A DNA stretch of 64,000 nt from Xenorhabdus koppenhoeferi (GTDB taxonomy: Bacteria > Pseudomonadota > Gammaproteobacteria > Enterobacterales > Enterobacteriaceae). A model generated the notes under the pieces. It had not been told where the DNA came from. It was given only the letters and a program-made list of their open reading frames with translations, and did not search any database. Shown in pieces: positions 1 through 7,435 of this stretch; the first letter of the stretch is position 1; the number at the start of each line of letters is the position of its first letter. The position numbers and the translations under genes are program-made. The DNA lies in assembly GCF_900116635.1 (NCBI RefSeq), contig NZ_FPBJ01000007.1, positions 43,558-107,557 of the forward strand. Direction: 5' to 3'.

Positions 1-728
1 GTTACCGCCGCAGTAAAGTTGATGCCGCTGTCCAAAAGTTTTTCTGCTGCCCGTTCTCCACCTTTTTCATTAAATGGAACACTAATAATCCAATCACTAG
101 GGACTGTGATCCCCGTATTCACCATTGCAGTATAATATCCCTCCAGACGGAGCCTTCTATCATCGATTGGTAAATCTGTCGTTACATAAGCAATTTTTCG
201 ATGACCATTTTGGAGAAGATAGTTGGTCGCAATTTGGGATGCTCTGACATTATCTAACCAGACGCACCGATTAGCGATGGATGGGAAATACCGATTAATG
301 ATCACTAATCCCGGGGTATGCGCAGCATAACGCAATATATCTGTATCGCTCATTCTGCTGATATGGGCGACGATGGCTTCACATCCTTGATTGATTAAAA
401 AATCCAAGGCAGATTTCTCGAGTTCGGCTTGATGACCACCATTACAAACCATAAGCTTGGCTTCGTTTCTCCGAGCGATTTTTTCAACCCCGCGCGCTAA
501 AAGGGAAAAAAAAGGATCTGCCAAATTACCCGTCAGTAAGCCCAACATATTTCCGGATCTTTTTGCCAGTGCAAGTGCAGCAGAATTACGGTGATAATTG
601 AACTCACGCATGGCTTTTTCTACACGCTCACGAGTACCAGGTTCGACATAAGCTGTATTATTAATGACCCGACTGACAGTAGCTACGGATACCCCAGCTT
701 GATGTGCAACGTCTTTCATTGTGGCCAT
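1..728 (-). CDS. LacI/GalR-family transcriptional repressor (3' end cut by window edge)
   Basis: The reverse strand reads in one open frame from an ATG at 728 to the window edge, about 242 codons of a family usually 330-345 residues long, so the C-terminus is missing. The N-terminus MATMKDVAHQAGVSVATVS is the LacI-type helix-turn-helix, followed by the hinge helix region (NSAALALAKRS). The periplasmic-binding-protein-like core follows, with a LGLLTGNLADPFF strand and later INRYFP and GHRKIAYVT motifs. The pattern is closest to GalR/GalS/AscG regulators of sugar genes. A second in-frame ATG lies at 719; I chose 728 because MAT(M/I)KDVA is the usual family start. The regulated operon lies outside the window, so the inducer is unknown. 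Confidence 0.88.
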   Translation of the reverse strand, partial: MATMKDVAHQAGVSVATVSRVINNTAYVEPGTRERVEKAMREFNYHRNSAALALAKRSGNMLGLLTGNLADPFFSLLARGVEKIARRNEAKLMVCNGGHQAELEKSALDFLINQGCEAIVAHISRMSDTDILRYAAHTPGLVIINRYFPSIANRCVWLDNVRASQIATNYLLQNGHRKIAYVTTDLPIDDRRLRLEGYYTAMVNTGITVPSDWIISVPFNEKGGERAAEKLLDSGINFTAAV

Positions 729-907
729 GTTTCTTCCTTTGACAGTTACGTAATGTAAGTGTAACGCGGAATAATAACCTAATTCATTCATATTATCATG
801 AATAGATTTTTGGTATTTTATTCAAATGGGTTACCGGCATTGATTCTATTTTTATATTCGATATAAAATAATTTATTAACGTTATAATAATTGAATGTAA
901 GGCTGGA

Positions 908-957
908 TTCGTTCCCTTGACGTTGCACTGCATTTCTAAATTCATGAGATACATAGG
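908..957. repeat. Degenerate half ERIC-type repeat
   Basis: The segment TTCCCTTGACGTTGCACTGC followed by an ATTTCTAAATTCAT stretch is a worn version of one end of the ERIC repeats seen intact at 20485-20613 and 53341-53467. It lies between the LacI-type gene and the stop of the LuxR-type gene. Only one arm is left. Confidence 0.45.
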
Positions 958-959
958 TA

Positions 960-1688
960 TCATCTTTCATATAGCAAAGTATGATCTATAGATTTAAAGT
1001 ATTTTGGTGGAATATAGAGATCATAATTATTTCTTTCGCAAAGTGCTTTTAGTTCAATGATTGAATTTATTGATAATTTTTCATAGATGGTTTTAAAATA
1101 CCCTTCCAGGGTACGACATGAAATTTTCAGCTCATTAGCAATATATTTATTGTCAAGACCTCGGCAAAATAAAAAAATGATCTGCCACTCTTTCTCTGTC
1201 AGTAGATGATTAGGTGGGCTAATTTGAATGGATACAGCAATGTCGTTTTTAATATAATGATGTACTGAAAAATAACTTATTTCTTTTGTGTGGCAAATAA
1301 TTCCAATACATTGATTGCTTTCATTCATCAAAGGATATTTTTCACAAAAATAGGGTTCGGGTTGTTGATTTTTTTGTTGAAAATAAGCTCCAATAGATGA
1401 TATTCGTTTCATAGATTTTAAGACTTTACGGTCATGTTCTTCAAAGAGATGAATCGGGTGATTAAATGGTGTTGGTAATTCTCGTTCAGAATAACCTGTA
1501 ACATCAAAGCCTTCGGGTAAAGCATTTAATCTAATAAATGCCTTATTTGCATATATAAAACGGAGTTTCTTGTCTTTTACAAACCATGCTTCATGACTTT
1601 TATCCCACATATTTGTCAACTGAGGAGTGATTTGACTCATATATAGCCTTAAATAGTTATTTAATATAATATTTCCGTTATTTTTCAA
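960..1688 (-). CDS. PAS-LuxR solo transcriptional regulator
   Basis: This 242-residue protein has an N-terminal PAS-like sensor region at about residues 25-130 (WFVKDKKLRFIYANKAF is the typical PAS opening). A C-terminal LuxR-type helix-turn-helix follows at about 170-235, including LTEKEWQIIFL, NKYIANELKISCRTLEGY and a YEKLSI segment. It has no acyl-homoserine-lactone-binding domain and no luxI lies nearby, so it is a LuxR solo. PAS-LuxR solos are expanded in Photorhabdus and also occur in Xenorhabdus, where they are thought to sense host- or self-derived small molecules (family knowledge). No operon partner is visible: the gene stands alone and points toward the LacI-type gene across an ERIC remnant. 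The ligand cannot be told from sequence. Confidence 0.85.
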   Translation of the reverse strand: MKNNGNIILNNYLRLYMSQITPQLTNMWDKSHEAWFVKDKKLRFIYANKAFIRLNALPEGFDVTGYSERELPTPFNHPIHLFEEHDRKVLKSMKRISSIGAYFQQKNQQPEPYFCEKYPLMNESNQCIGIICHTKEISYFSVHHYIKNDIAVSIQISPPNHLLTEKEWQIIFLFCRGLDNKYIANELKISCRTLEGYFKTIYEKLSINSIIELKALCERNNYDLYIPPKYFKSIDHTLLYER

Positions 1689-2045
1689 TTCACTGTTTTG
1701 TTGGTTTTATATGTTCTAGTCATATGGTTATCTATGTGATTTTAGATTTATGACAGACAGAATAACGGACTCAATTCAAATAAAATGTGAGGAAAATGTG
1801 TTATTCATGTAACCGGTTTCATGGAGTGTGAAAATGTGATTCTCATCGCAATTTTTGTTCTTGCATTGTCAATCCAGATTGTAGCAATGGCTGGCTCATT
1901 GGATTTCATGAAAGTAGTTCTCCACCAGCGCGTTAAGCCATTAGATATCTTCTTTACTTCCTCAAAACATACCAAGACCAGGAAATTATTTCCTCCATTC
2001 ACCTGCTGCGTGTTTTTGATGCCAGTTAAATTCAACTGGCTGGCA
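1689..2045. other. Intergenic stretch, no supported gene
   Basis: The stretch holds weak overlapping open frames on both strands. One leftward frame of 76 codons begins with TTG at 2035, 10 bases after the stop of the regulator at 2046-2531. I see no ribosome-binding site or known family for it. A small inverted repeat, GCCAGTT/AACTGGC, lies at 2021-2040 right after that stop and has no T-run. Confidence 0.4.
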
Positions 2046-2531
2046 TTATGGGTTTTTCCGTTTAGGTAAATTACTGTTAATAGTTTCTTTCAACAGATTC
2101 TCAATAAATCTGTCCACGACCATTTCAACCACTTCACTTCTGGTTGTCTCAAGCCGATTAGACAAGCCATCAATTTTTCTGATCACTGACATTCTCAGGG
2201 AGAGAGAAACAGGCTTTTTCTTCTCTTTATCAAGGAAGACATGGCTGATTGCTTCTTCGGCTTTTAAACTGAGATGCTGAACGAGTAATTCTTCGATCCT
2301 TTTGACATCTTTTTTAGTCAGCATCCCTTTATCAACTAGCTGATAAGTATTGCCTATTTTACTAAACTGAACATCAGCACAATAAAGATCCCTCAATTCC
2401 CGGAGGGCACGGATCAATGTTGGTTCCGAACAATTGAGTTCCTGGATGATTTTAGCCTTGCTAACTGGTTTGCCATGTGAAAGTAATAAGGTTAACTTGA
2501 AATTTCTAAATTGTTTGGGACTGAGCAACAT
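2046..2531 (-). CDS. Putative DNA-binding protein, winged HTH plus ribbon-helix-helix
   Basis: I do not recognise a named family for this 161-residue protein. Residues about 5-65 read as a winged helix-turn-helix (LTLLLSHGKPVSKAKIIQEL, then CSEPTLIRALRELRD). After a charged linker (about 70-105), residues about 107-147 look like a ribbon-helix-helix: a strand VSLSLRM, then helices around IRKIDGLSNRLETTRSEVV and VVDRFIENLL. Two DNA-binding folds in one short chain suggest a dedicated repressor or a plasmid- or phage-type maintenance factor; this is inference. The region upstream has two GTTAAC-centred direct repeats (2574-2595) that could be its own operator. Confidence 0.6.
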   Translation of the reverse strand: MLLSPKQFRNFKLTLLLSHGKPVSKAKIIQELNCSEPTLIRALRELRDLYCADVQFSKIGNTYQLVDKGMLTKKDVKRIEELLVQHLSLKAEEAISHVFLDKEKKKPVSLSLRMSVIRKIDGLSNRLETTRSEVVEMVVDRFIENLLKETINSNLPKRKNP

Positions 2532-2573
2532 TTTTAATTACCAATCGAGGGATAACAAAACCAAAATTTCCTG

Positions 2574-2595
2574 CTGTTAACTCCTACTGTTAACT
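2574..2595. repeat. Direct repeat CTGTTAACT x2, possible operator
   Basis: CTGTTAACT occurs at 2574-2582 and 2587-2595, a 13-base period. Each copy is centred on the palindrome GTTAAC. The pair sits about 45 bases upstream of the start of the HTH/RHH gene. Short phased repeats just upstream of a ribbon-helix-helix gene are a common autoregulatory layout. Confidence 0.4.
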
Positions 2596-2714
2596 ACAAG
2601 GATGGCTTTCAGCATAGCCTTTATAACAGTTAAATCAATATCAAAACAGATTAAAAAGCCTTACAGTGCTCCTCGTAGGTTTCAGCGTCTATTCAGCCTC
2701 TGGAACTATACTGC

Positions 2715-3632
2715 TTATGGAACTATTCCATAGTGCTCCGCCCGTTCAAGGATATTTATCGCCCAACGTTGATGAGTAGCTGGTTCACACATGACTCCCT
2801 GAGATTTGAAAACCGCCTGCTTTGAATTGAGAATATTAAGCGCATCGGTGTAATCGTGGGCGCTGACCATAAGCGATCGGTGGATACACTCAATCTGATT
2901 TGGGTGGATGGCAGTTTTCCCCACCAAACCGTGGGCAATATCCAATACCAGCTCTTTCTCAAGTAGTTTCAGGTCATCAATATGCTCGCAAACCGGTGCC
3001 GTCAGAGCGAATCCCCGTGCAGCAAAAACAGCCACCAGCATCTTAATAATATATCCCATCGGCCCGTCATAGAGAGTGAAATCCCGCGAACGCCGCAGGG
3101 ACATCATATTCATCAGATCATTACCGCCGATACGAAGGGCAATAATTCGCATCTTGCAAGGGTGCGCTTTGAGGGCATCAGCAAGCTGATTCATTTTTTG
3201 AACATCAAAGGCCTCTTCTGTCTCCAGCGTGGGCATGATACAAAGATGAGTTGCGCGAATAATTTCCCACCAACCGGCTAACGAAGCGTAAGTAAATTTG
3301 GGTAAAACCAGTCCATTAATGGCACTGAGATTCATAGTGGCGATCAACTGTCTTGCCATCATCTCGTTGCGTGGCCGGATAAAAATCAGGGGATGATTAC
3401 GCTCAGTACCGAAATGCGATCTACCGGCTTCTGCCAGTAACTGGAGAACACCACTGAGATTTTCGATAGCGGCAGGAATATCCTGCTCACTGACCGCATC
3501 TTCCAGACAAATAACCAGAGAACGCAGGTCGACAATTTTATTCTGTAGTATAATTTCTGCAATATTTTGACGAGTAGCCGGCATATACAGAGTTGCACCA
3601 AGCTGGTGTGGGGAAGGAACAGACATCATCAT
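2715..3632 (-). CDS. HpcH/HpaI aldolase / CitE-like lyase of the Ter-associated module
   Basis: This is a 305-residue TIM-barrel protein of the citrate-lyase beta/malyl-CoA lyase type. It has GATLYMPATR near residue 12, the metal-site segment ICLEDAV at 41-47, IFIRPRNE, LPK and LRIGGNDLMNM, and a C-terminal AIHPNQ motif. Relatives of this type are found next to tellurite-resistance genes and were proposed to take part in making a nucleoside-like metabolite with two phosphoribosyltransferases and a HAD phosphatase (Ter-system comparative genomics; no product is established). Its start overlaps the stop of the StiP-type gene by four bases, and three consecutive ATG codons (3632, 3629, 3626) make the exact start uncertain. 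It is the last gene of the leftward operon. Confidence 0.85.
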   Translation of the reverse strand: MMMSVPSPHQLGATLYMPATRQNIAEIILQNKIVDLRSLVICLEDAVSEQDIPAAIENLSGVLQLLAEAGRSHFGTERNHPLIFIRPRNEMMARQLIATMNLSAINGLVLPKFTYASLAGWWEIIRATHLCIMPTLETEEAFDVQKMNQLADALKAHPCKMRIIALRIGGNDLMNMMSLRRSRDFTLYDGPMGYIIKMLVAVFAARGFALTAPVCEHIDDLKLLEKELVLDIAHGLVGKTAIHPNQIECIHRSLMVSAHDYTDALNILNSKQAVFKSQGVMCEPATHQRWAINILERAEHYGIVP

Positions 3633-4711
3633 GCTACCTTCTTAATAATAGTCACTGCACGATATTGACCAATCAGATCACCGACTTCGGTAATAACAAC
3701 ATTTTTTTGGCGCGCCAGATGCACTAAAAGGGCAACATCAGGATCATCTTTTGAACGCACAAGGATATGTTCCGGTACACGTCGTAAGACAGCACGAGTT
3801 GCCTCGGCAATACCGGGTTTGATGCGATTAATACTGTCAATTTGGTATTTTTCAGCCAGATTGGCAATCACTGTTTTACTCAATTGCAATAAAGAATGTT
3901 TTTCCTGCGGCCGCCAAAAAACGGCTGGAGGTATAACATTCAGATCCAACCGATCACGGCAATCAGCAACTGTATCCACCAGCACGCGGCTACACTCATA
4001 CGCAATCAGATGCTCACATTTCATGCAGCCATGCAACCCTTTGTCACTCCAGACAGAGCGTGATATCAAACCCGATACCGGCGCTCCCATAATGCCAAAA
4101 GGGATCAACCAATCATCATCGCTGGCAGTCAACCATGAACAGCCACAAGGATCAGCCAATACCACCAGGCGAGGAATTCCCGAATATCCTGCCCTTCCCG
4201 CCAAAGATCGCGATAGCTCTGTGGTAATCGCCCCTTTGCCTGTCCAACCATCAACAAACACCAGCCCATCGGTACCATGTTGCTGCTCAATGTATGACAG
4301 CGCAGCATTATCAATACCTCGATCCCGGATAATACTGACCCCATAATGATAAGAACGCTTGCCCATCCTCCTGAGAGTCTGATGCAGCATAACCCCCAAC
4401 GGTACGCCAGCCCTGACTAAACTTACCAACACAATCGGCTGGTCACCAAAACGTGACATCAGCGCCTTAGCAAGCATAACAACTTCCGTTGCCAATCTGG
4501 TTGCGCCTTGCCCAAGCGCTTTCTCAAACAACTGAAGATGATAAGACGTCGGTGCCGGTTCCTGACTCAGCATATCTGAATAATGGCGGACACCAGACTG
4601 GATCAACTGTTCCTTAACATCAATAGATGTCATCTCAATTTGAACAGGTTTTAACAGAAATTGAACATCATCAGAGGCATAACTCCCCGAAAAAAGAGGA
4701 AAGCTATTCAT
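3629..4711 (-). CDS. StiP-family PRTase-like/PELOTA protein
   Basis: This 360-residue protein has a phosphoribosyltransferase-like core: IVLVSLVRAGVPLG at about 93-106 and the PRPP-loop-like FVDGWTGKGAIT at 152-163. A C-terminal PELOTA-type RNA-binding-like domain spans about 275-358 (KPGIAEATRAVLRR, then NVVITEVGDLIGQYRAVTI). A four-cysteine cluster spans PCGCSW and GCMKCEH (about 190-240). Relatives are annotated as cysteine protease StiP family and travel with ter genes. In the comparative-genomics model they belong to a metabolite or base-modification pathway; enzymatic proof is lacking. The start follows the stop of the HAD remnant after three bases, and the 3' end overlaps the lyase gene. 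Confidence 0.85.
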   Translation of the reverse strand: MNSFPLFSGSYASDDVQFLLKPVQIEMTSIDVKEQLIQSGVRHYSDMLSQEPAPTSYHLQLFEKALGQGATRLATEVVMLAKALMSRFGDQPIVLVSLVRAGVPLGVMLHQTLRRMGKRSYHYGVSIIRDRGIDNAALSYIEQQHGTDGLVFVDGWTGKGAITTELSRSLAGRAGYSGIPRLVVLADPCGCSWLTASDDDWLIPFGIMGAPVSGLISRSVWSDKGLHGCMKCEHLIAYECSRVLVDTVADCRDRLDLNVIPPAVFWRPQEKHSLLQLSKTVIANLAEKYQIDSINRIKPGIAEATRAVLRRVPEHILVRSKDDPDVALLVHLARQKNVVITEVGDLIGQYRAVTIIKKVA

Positions 4712-4714
4712 TAT

Positions 4715-4813
4715 TTACAGCTCCAAATAAGATTCATCCAATACATTTTTCAATTTTCTGCGGGATTGAAATAACGTGTCATCCAGATCAGTTAAAAAGA
4801 CGGGCTTAATCAT
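4715..4813 (-). pseudogene. HAD-family phosphatase reduced to a 32-codon remnant
   Basis: An ATG at 4813 opens a 32-residue frame ending with TAA at 4715-4717. It begins MIKPVFLTDLDDTLFQS, the HAD motif I (DxDxT) of the phosphatase normally encoded at this place in Ter-associated operons, a protein of roughly 250 or more residues. Motifs II-IV are absent, so it cannot be an active HAD enzyme. The operon junctions are intact: the ATG overlaps the upstream PRTase stop by eight bases (ATGATTAA), and the StiP-type ATG follows the stop after three bases. That suggests an internal deletion that kept translational coupling. Whether the last few residues come from the original C-terminus cannot be told here. 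Confidence 0.75.
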
Positions 4814-5960
4814 AGGAGACTATCTCTATAACCGGAGAAATACGAGCAAGTTGAGCCAACAAAGCCGGATCAACGGCTGTTTTCGGGGTTTCGAGGCAGA
4901 GCAGTATACGGTCAAATTGTTGATGAGCAACATTGTAGAGAAAATTCGGAATACCGAGTCCGTAGTTATCGGTAAACGCCATTACTGATTGAATGGCATG
5001 GCCACAAGAGATCGGAGAGCGGGTTGTTGAGCCAAATATCACCGACGCGCCTTCTTTCTCAAGGCGTTCTGCAAGCAGGAACGGCTGCCAGACAAATTCA
5101 CTGGAACCCAATACAAGTACTTTCTCGTCCGCTGTAGTGTGAATGTCAGCACCGATATCACATTGGATTTCATCCAATCCCAGGCGTCCCCAACTCTGTT
5201 GGCCAATAATGCTGACTTTTCCCCGTGCTGTGACATTGACTTGAGGCATAACAGGAACAGGGGCAGAAATATCCGCATCCCATTGCCAATTTCCCTCGAT
5301 CAGGGAAACCGCAGAGACTGGCAGTGGGCTGCGTTTCATCACCGACTCACCACTCCAGTCAGTCAAGGTTACCATAACAATGCGTTCAATATGCCCAAGT
5401 CCCGCGTTACACAACGCTTCCAGCAAGTTGATAAACGTATTGCCGGTTGTTGCTTCATCATCAATTAAAACCAAAGTACGGGCATTCATTACTCGCTGGC
5501 GCAACCGGCTTTCTGTTGGCCAGTAAATCAGATGATCTGTTGCGTGGCTGTGGTTTTCCTTAAATTCACACAATAAATCCCCATCAACCGGATGACGTGT
5601 CGAAGTCAGAAATACAGGAGCCTCAACCTTATCGTGCGTTTCATGAAATACGCCAGCAGCCAGACCAACCGCCGTTTCTGCCATACCAATATACAAGACG
5701 GGACCGGGAAGATTAGCGGGAAACCGCTCGGATAATTGCCGATAAACCGAGCGCATAACTGATGGGCTGACAGGAATATGCCGCCCCAATATTTTACTGA
5801 CAAACAAAAATGCTCTTTTGGGATTACGGCGTTCGGCAATATCAAACAGCGTCTCCAGAGAGATATATCCACGGGATGCACTTACCGTCAGCGTCCCGCT
5901 GTTCAATTTTTTCTGATAAACCTGTTTTTGATCAACGTAAGTGCTATTCAATGCGGCCAT
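4806..5960 (-). CDS. Ter-associated phosphoribosyltransferase with TRSP domain
   Basis: This 384-residue protein has an N-terminal type I phosphoribosyltransferase fold with the PRPP loop LVLIDDEATTGNT at about 163-175, preceded by YIGMAETAVGLA (90-101). The C-terminal domain carries the signature TRSP at 313-316 (within FGSTTRSPISCG), which gives that domain its name. It is the first gene of the leftward arm of the ter divergon. It is thought to act with the PELOTA-PRTase, HAD and CitE-like proteins on a ribosylated metabolite; this is family inference. The ATP-grasp partner often seen in such modules is not in the window. Its 3' end overlaps the start of the HAD remnant by eight bases. Confidence 0.87.
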   Translation of the reverse strand: MAALNSTYVDQKQVYQKKLNSGTLTVSASRGYISLETLFDIAERRNPKRAFLFVSKILGRHIPVSPSVMRSVYRQLSERFPANLPGPVLYIGMAETAVGLAAGVFHETHDKVEAPVFLTSTRHPVDGDLLCEFKENHSHATDHLIYWPTESRLRQRVMNARTLVLIDDEATTGNTFINLLEALCNAGLGHIERIVMVTLTDWSGESVMKRSPLPVSAVSLIEGNWQWDADISAPVPVMPQVNVTARGKVSIIGQQSWGRLGLDEIQCDIGADIHTTADEKVLVLGSSEFVWQPFLLAERLEKEGASVIFGSTTRSPISCGHAIQSVMAFTDNYGLGIPNFLYNVAHQQFDRILLCLETPKTAVDPALLAQLARISPVIEIVSYD

Positions 5961-6259
5961 GTGATGCCTTTTTAAAAATTCCAGCTTCGATGAAATATGC
6001 GCCGCAGTCTAGAGTTGATAATAAAGCAGTGTCAATCATATTATGATTTTTTAGTGCAAAATTTGTTTGACTTTTTTGCATGGAAAAGAAATCATAAAAA
6101 ATGAAACCAGATTGTTTCCTATCATGCAGTTAACGACGACATACACTGTTTATGGGAATTATAATATGACAAATTTCAGGCTATCTATTTGTCATATTAT
6201 GATTTTTTAATATGTGAAATTACCGTGATCCACCGACAAACATAATAGAGGTGTTATTA
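5961..6259. promoter_or_regulatory. Divergent ter promoter region with paired palindromes
   Basis: This AT-rich region separates the two ter arms. The 18-mer TCATATTATGATTTTTTA occurs identically at 6036-6053 and 6192-6209. Each copy is centred on the palindrome TCATA-T-TATGA, extended to ATCATA-T-TATGAT at 6035-6047. One copy lies about 75 bases from the PRTase ATG and the other about 57 bases from the terZ ATG, a layout suiting one regulator controlling both promoters. A second, perfect 13-base inverted repeat lies at 6162-6174/6187-6199 and overlaps the terZ-side copy. No terW or other dedicated regulator gene is in the window. Confidence 0.55.
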
Positions 6260-6847
6260 ATGGTTTCGTTAAGCAAAAATCAGTCAGTTTCGCTCTCTAA
6301 GCAGAGCGCTTCACTGGCTAAAGTAGATTTTGGTCTGGGCTGGGATCCTGTAACTAAAAAGAAAGGCTTTCTGGCGAGTTTATTCGGCGGCGGCAATGAT
6401 GAAATTGATCTGGATGCGAGCTGCATTCTGCTCGATAAATCAGGTAATGCCATCGATACAGTCTGGTTCGGTCAACTGAAATCTAAATGTGGTTCTGTAC
6501 AACACACTGGCGACAATCTGACAGGTGAAGGCGATGGGGATGACGAAATTATCCGTGTCAACCTGATCAAATTACCCGCCAATGTTGAATATCTTGTTTT
6601 TACCGTTAACAGTTTCCGCGGCCAGACTTTCAATGATGTTGAAAATGCCTTCTGCCGTGTTGTTGACCAAAGCGGTAAAGAGCTGGCTCGCTATCAGTTG
6701 CATGAACAAGGTGCCCATACCGGCGTTATTATCTCTTCCCTGCGCCGCAATGACGGTCAGTGGGATTTCACTGCACATGGCGTTCCTTGCCGCAGTCGTA
6801 CCATTGACGCAATGTATCCGCAGATTGTTGAGACGGTGGTGCGTTAA
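6260..6847 (+). CDS. terZ: Tellurite resistance protein TerZ
   Basis: This 195-residue TerD-domain protein begins MVSLSKNQSVSLSKQ and is very close to enterobacterial TerZ throughout. The calcium-binding signature [15 protein letters not shown] lies near residue 84. I chose the ATG at 6260, after an AGAGG ribosome-binding site, rather than the in-frame GTG at 6251, because it matches the family start and length (about 193). TerZ/TerD-type proteins are cytoplasmic calcium-binding proteins linked to tellurite, phage and stress resistance. It is the first gene of the rightward arm; its stop overlaps the ATG of the terA remnant (TAATG). Confidence 0.96.
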   Translation: MVSLSKNQSVSLSKQSASLAKVDFGLGWDPVTKKKGFLASLFGGGNDEIDLDASCILLDKSGNAIDTVWFGQLKSKCGSVQHTGDNLTGEGDGDDEIIRVNLIKLPANVEYLVFTVNSFRGQTFNDVENAFCRVVDQSGKELARYQLHEQGAHTGVIISSLRRNDGQWDFTAHGVPCRSRTIDAMYPQIVETVVR

Positions 6848-6924
6848 TGAATCTGACACCCGGGGGAAATGCCCCCGTTGCCATATTTGGATGGGGTTTT
6901 CGCTGGACATCGGGAAGTAAATAA
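6847..6924 (+). pseudogene. terA: terA reduced by internal deletion to a 25-codon ORF
   Basis: Between terZ and terB, where terA normally lies, a 25-codon frame runs from the ATG overlapping the terZ stop (6847) to TAA at 6922. It begins MNLTPGGNAPV, like the N-terminus of TerA-type TerD-domain proteins, and ends FGWGFRWTSGSK, which resembles a TerA C-terminus. About 360 of the usual roughly 385 residues are missing. The frame is kept, so it reads as an in-frame internal deletion. The DNA also forms a strong hairpin, CGGGGG/CCCCCG (6861-6877), which could affect terZ and terB mRNA. The identification rests on my recall of family ends; it is not an alignment. Confidence 0.65.
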
Positions 6925-6952
6925 CGGTTATTTTACTCAAACGGAGGGACTT

Positions 6953-7408
6953 ATGTCCTTTTTAAACAAAATCAAATCCGCGTTAAATGCAGGACGTGAA
7001 GAGCTGACCAACCAAGTTGGCCGTTTCAAGAACAAAAAGTTCATGGAAGGCACTGTCGCGGTATGCGCACATGTTGCAATGGCAAGCAACGGCATCAGCT
7101 CAGAAGAAAAACAGAAAATGATCGGGTTCATCAAAAGCTCCCCTGAATTGAAAGTATTCGATACCGCTGAAATTATCGAGTTCTTTAACAAGCTGGTCAG
7201 CAGCTACGAATTTGATGCTGACATTGGCAAAGGTGAAGCCATGAAATTTATCATGGCACTGAAGCAACAACCGGAAGCGGCACAACTTGCTTTGCGCGTA
7301 GGTATCGCAGTCGCCAAGAGTGATGGTGACTTTGATAACGACGAAAAGCATGCTGCCCGTGAAATTTGCTTAGCCCTTGGCTTTGCACCGGCTGATTTCG
7401 GACTGTAA
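6953..7408 (+). CDS. terB: Tellurite resistance protein TerB
   Basis: This 151-residue protein matches enterobacterial TerB in full length, from MSFLNKIKSALNAGREELT to APADFGL. The acidic metal-binding helices of the TerB fold are visible (SNGISSEEKQKM, then SDGDFDNDEKHAAREI). The ATG at 6953 follows a good ribosome-binding site (CGGAGGG); longer upstream frames only read through the terA remnant. TerB binds divalent cations and associates with TerC at the inner membrane. It follows the terA remnant by 28 bases and precedes terC by 27. Confidence 0.96.
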   Translation: MSFLNKIKSALNAGREELTNQVGRFKNKKFMEGTVAVCAHVAMASNGISSEEKQKMIGFIKSSPELKVFDTAEIIEFFNKLVSSYEFDADIGKGEAMKFIMALKQQPEAAQLALRVGIAVAKSDGDFDNDEKHAAREICLALGFAPADFGL

Positions 7409-7435
7409 TCGCAGATAATTTAAGAGGCTTATTTC

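Noticed and set aside
1805..2035. 76-codon leftward frame directly after the HTH/RHH gene
   Set aside because: TTG start, no ribosome-binding site, no family likeness, and a competing frame of similar length on the other strand.
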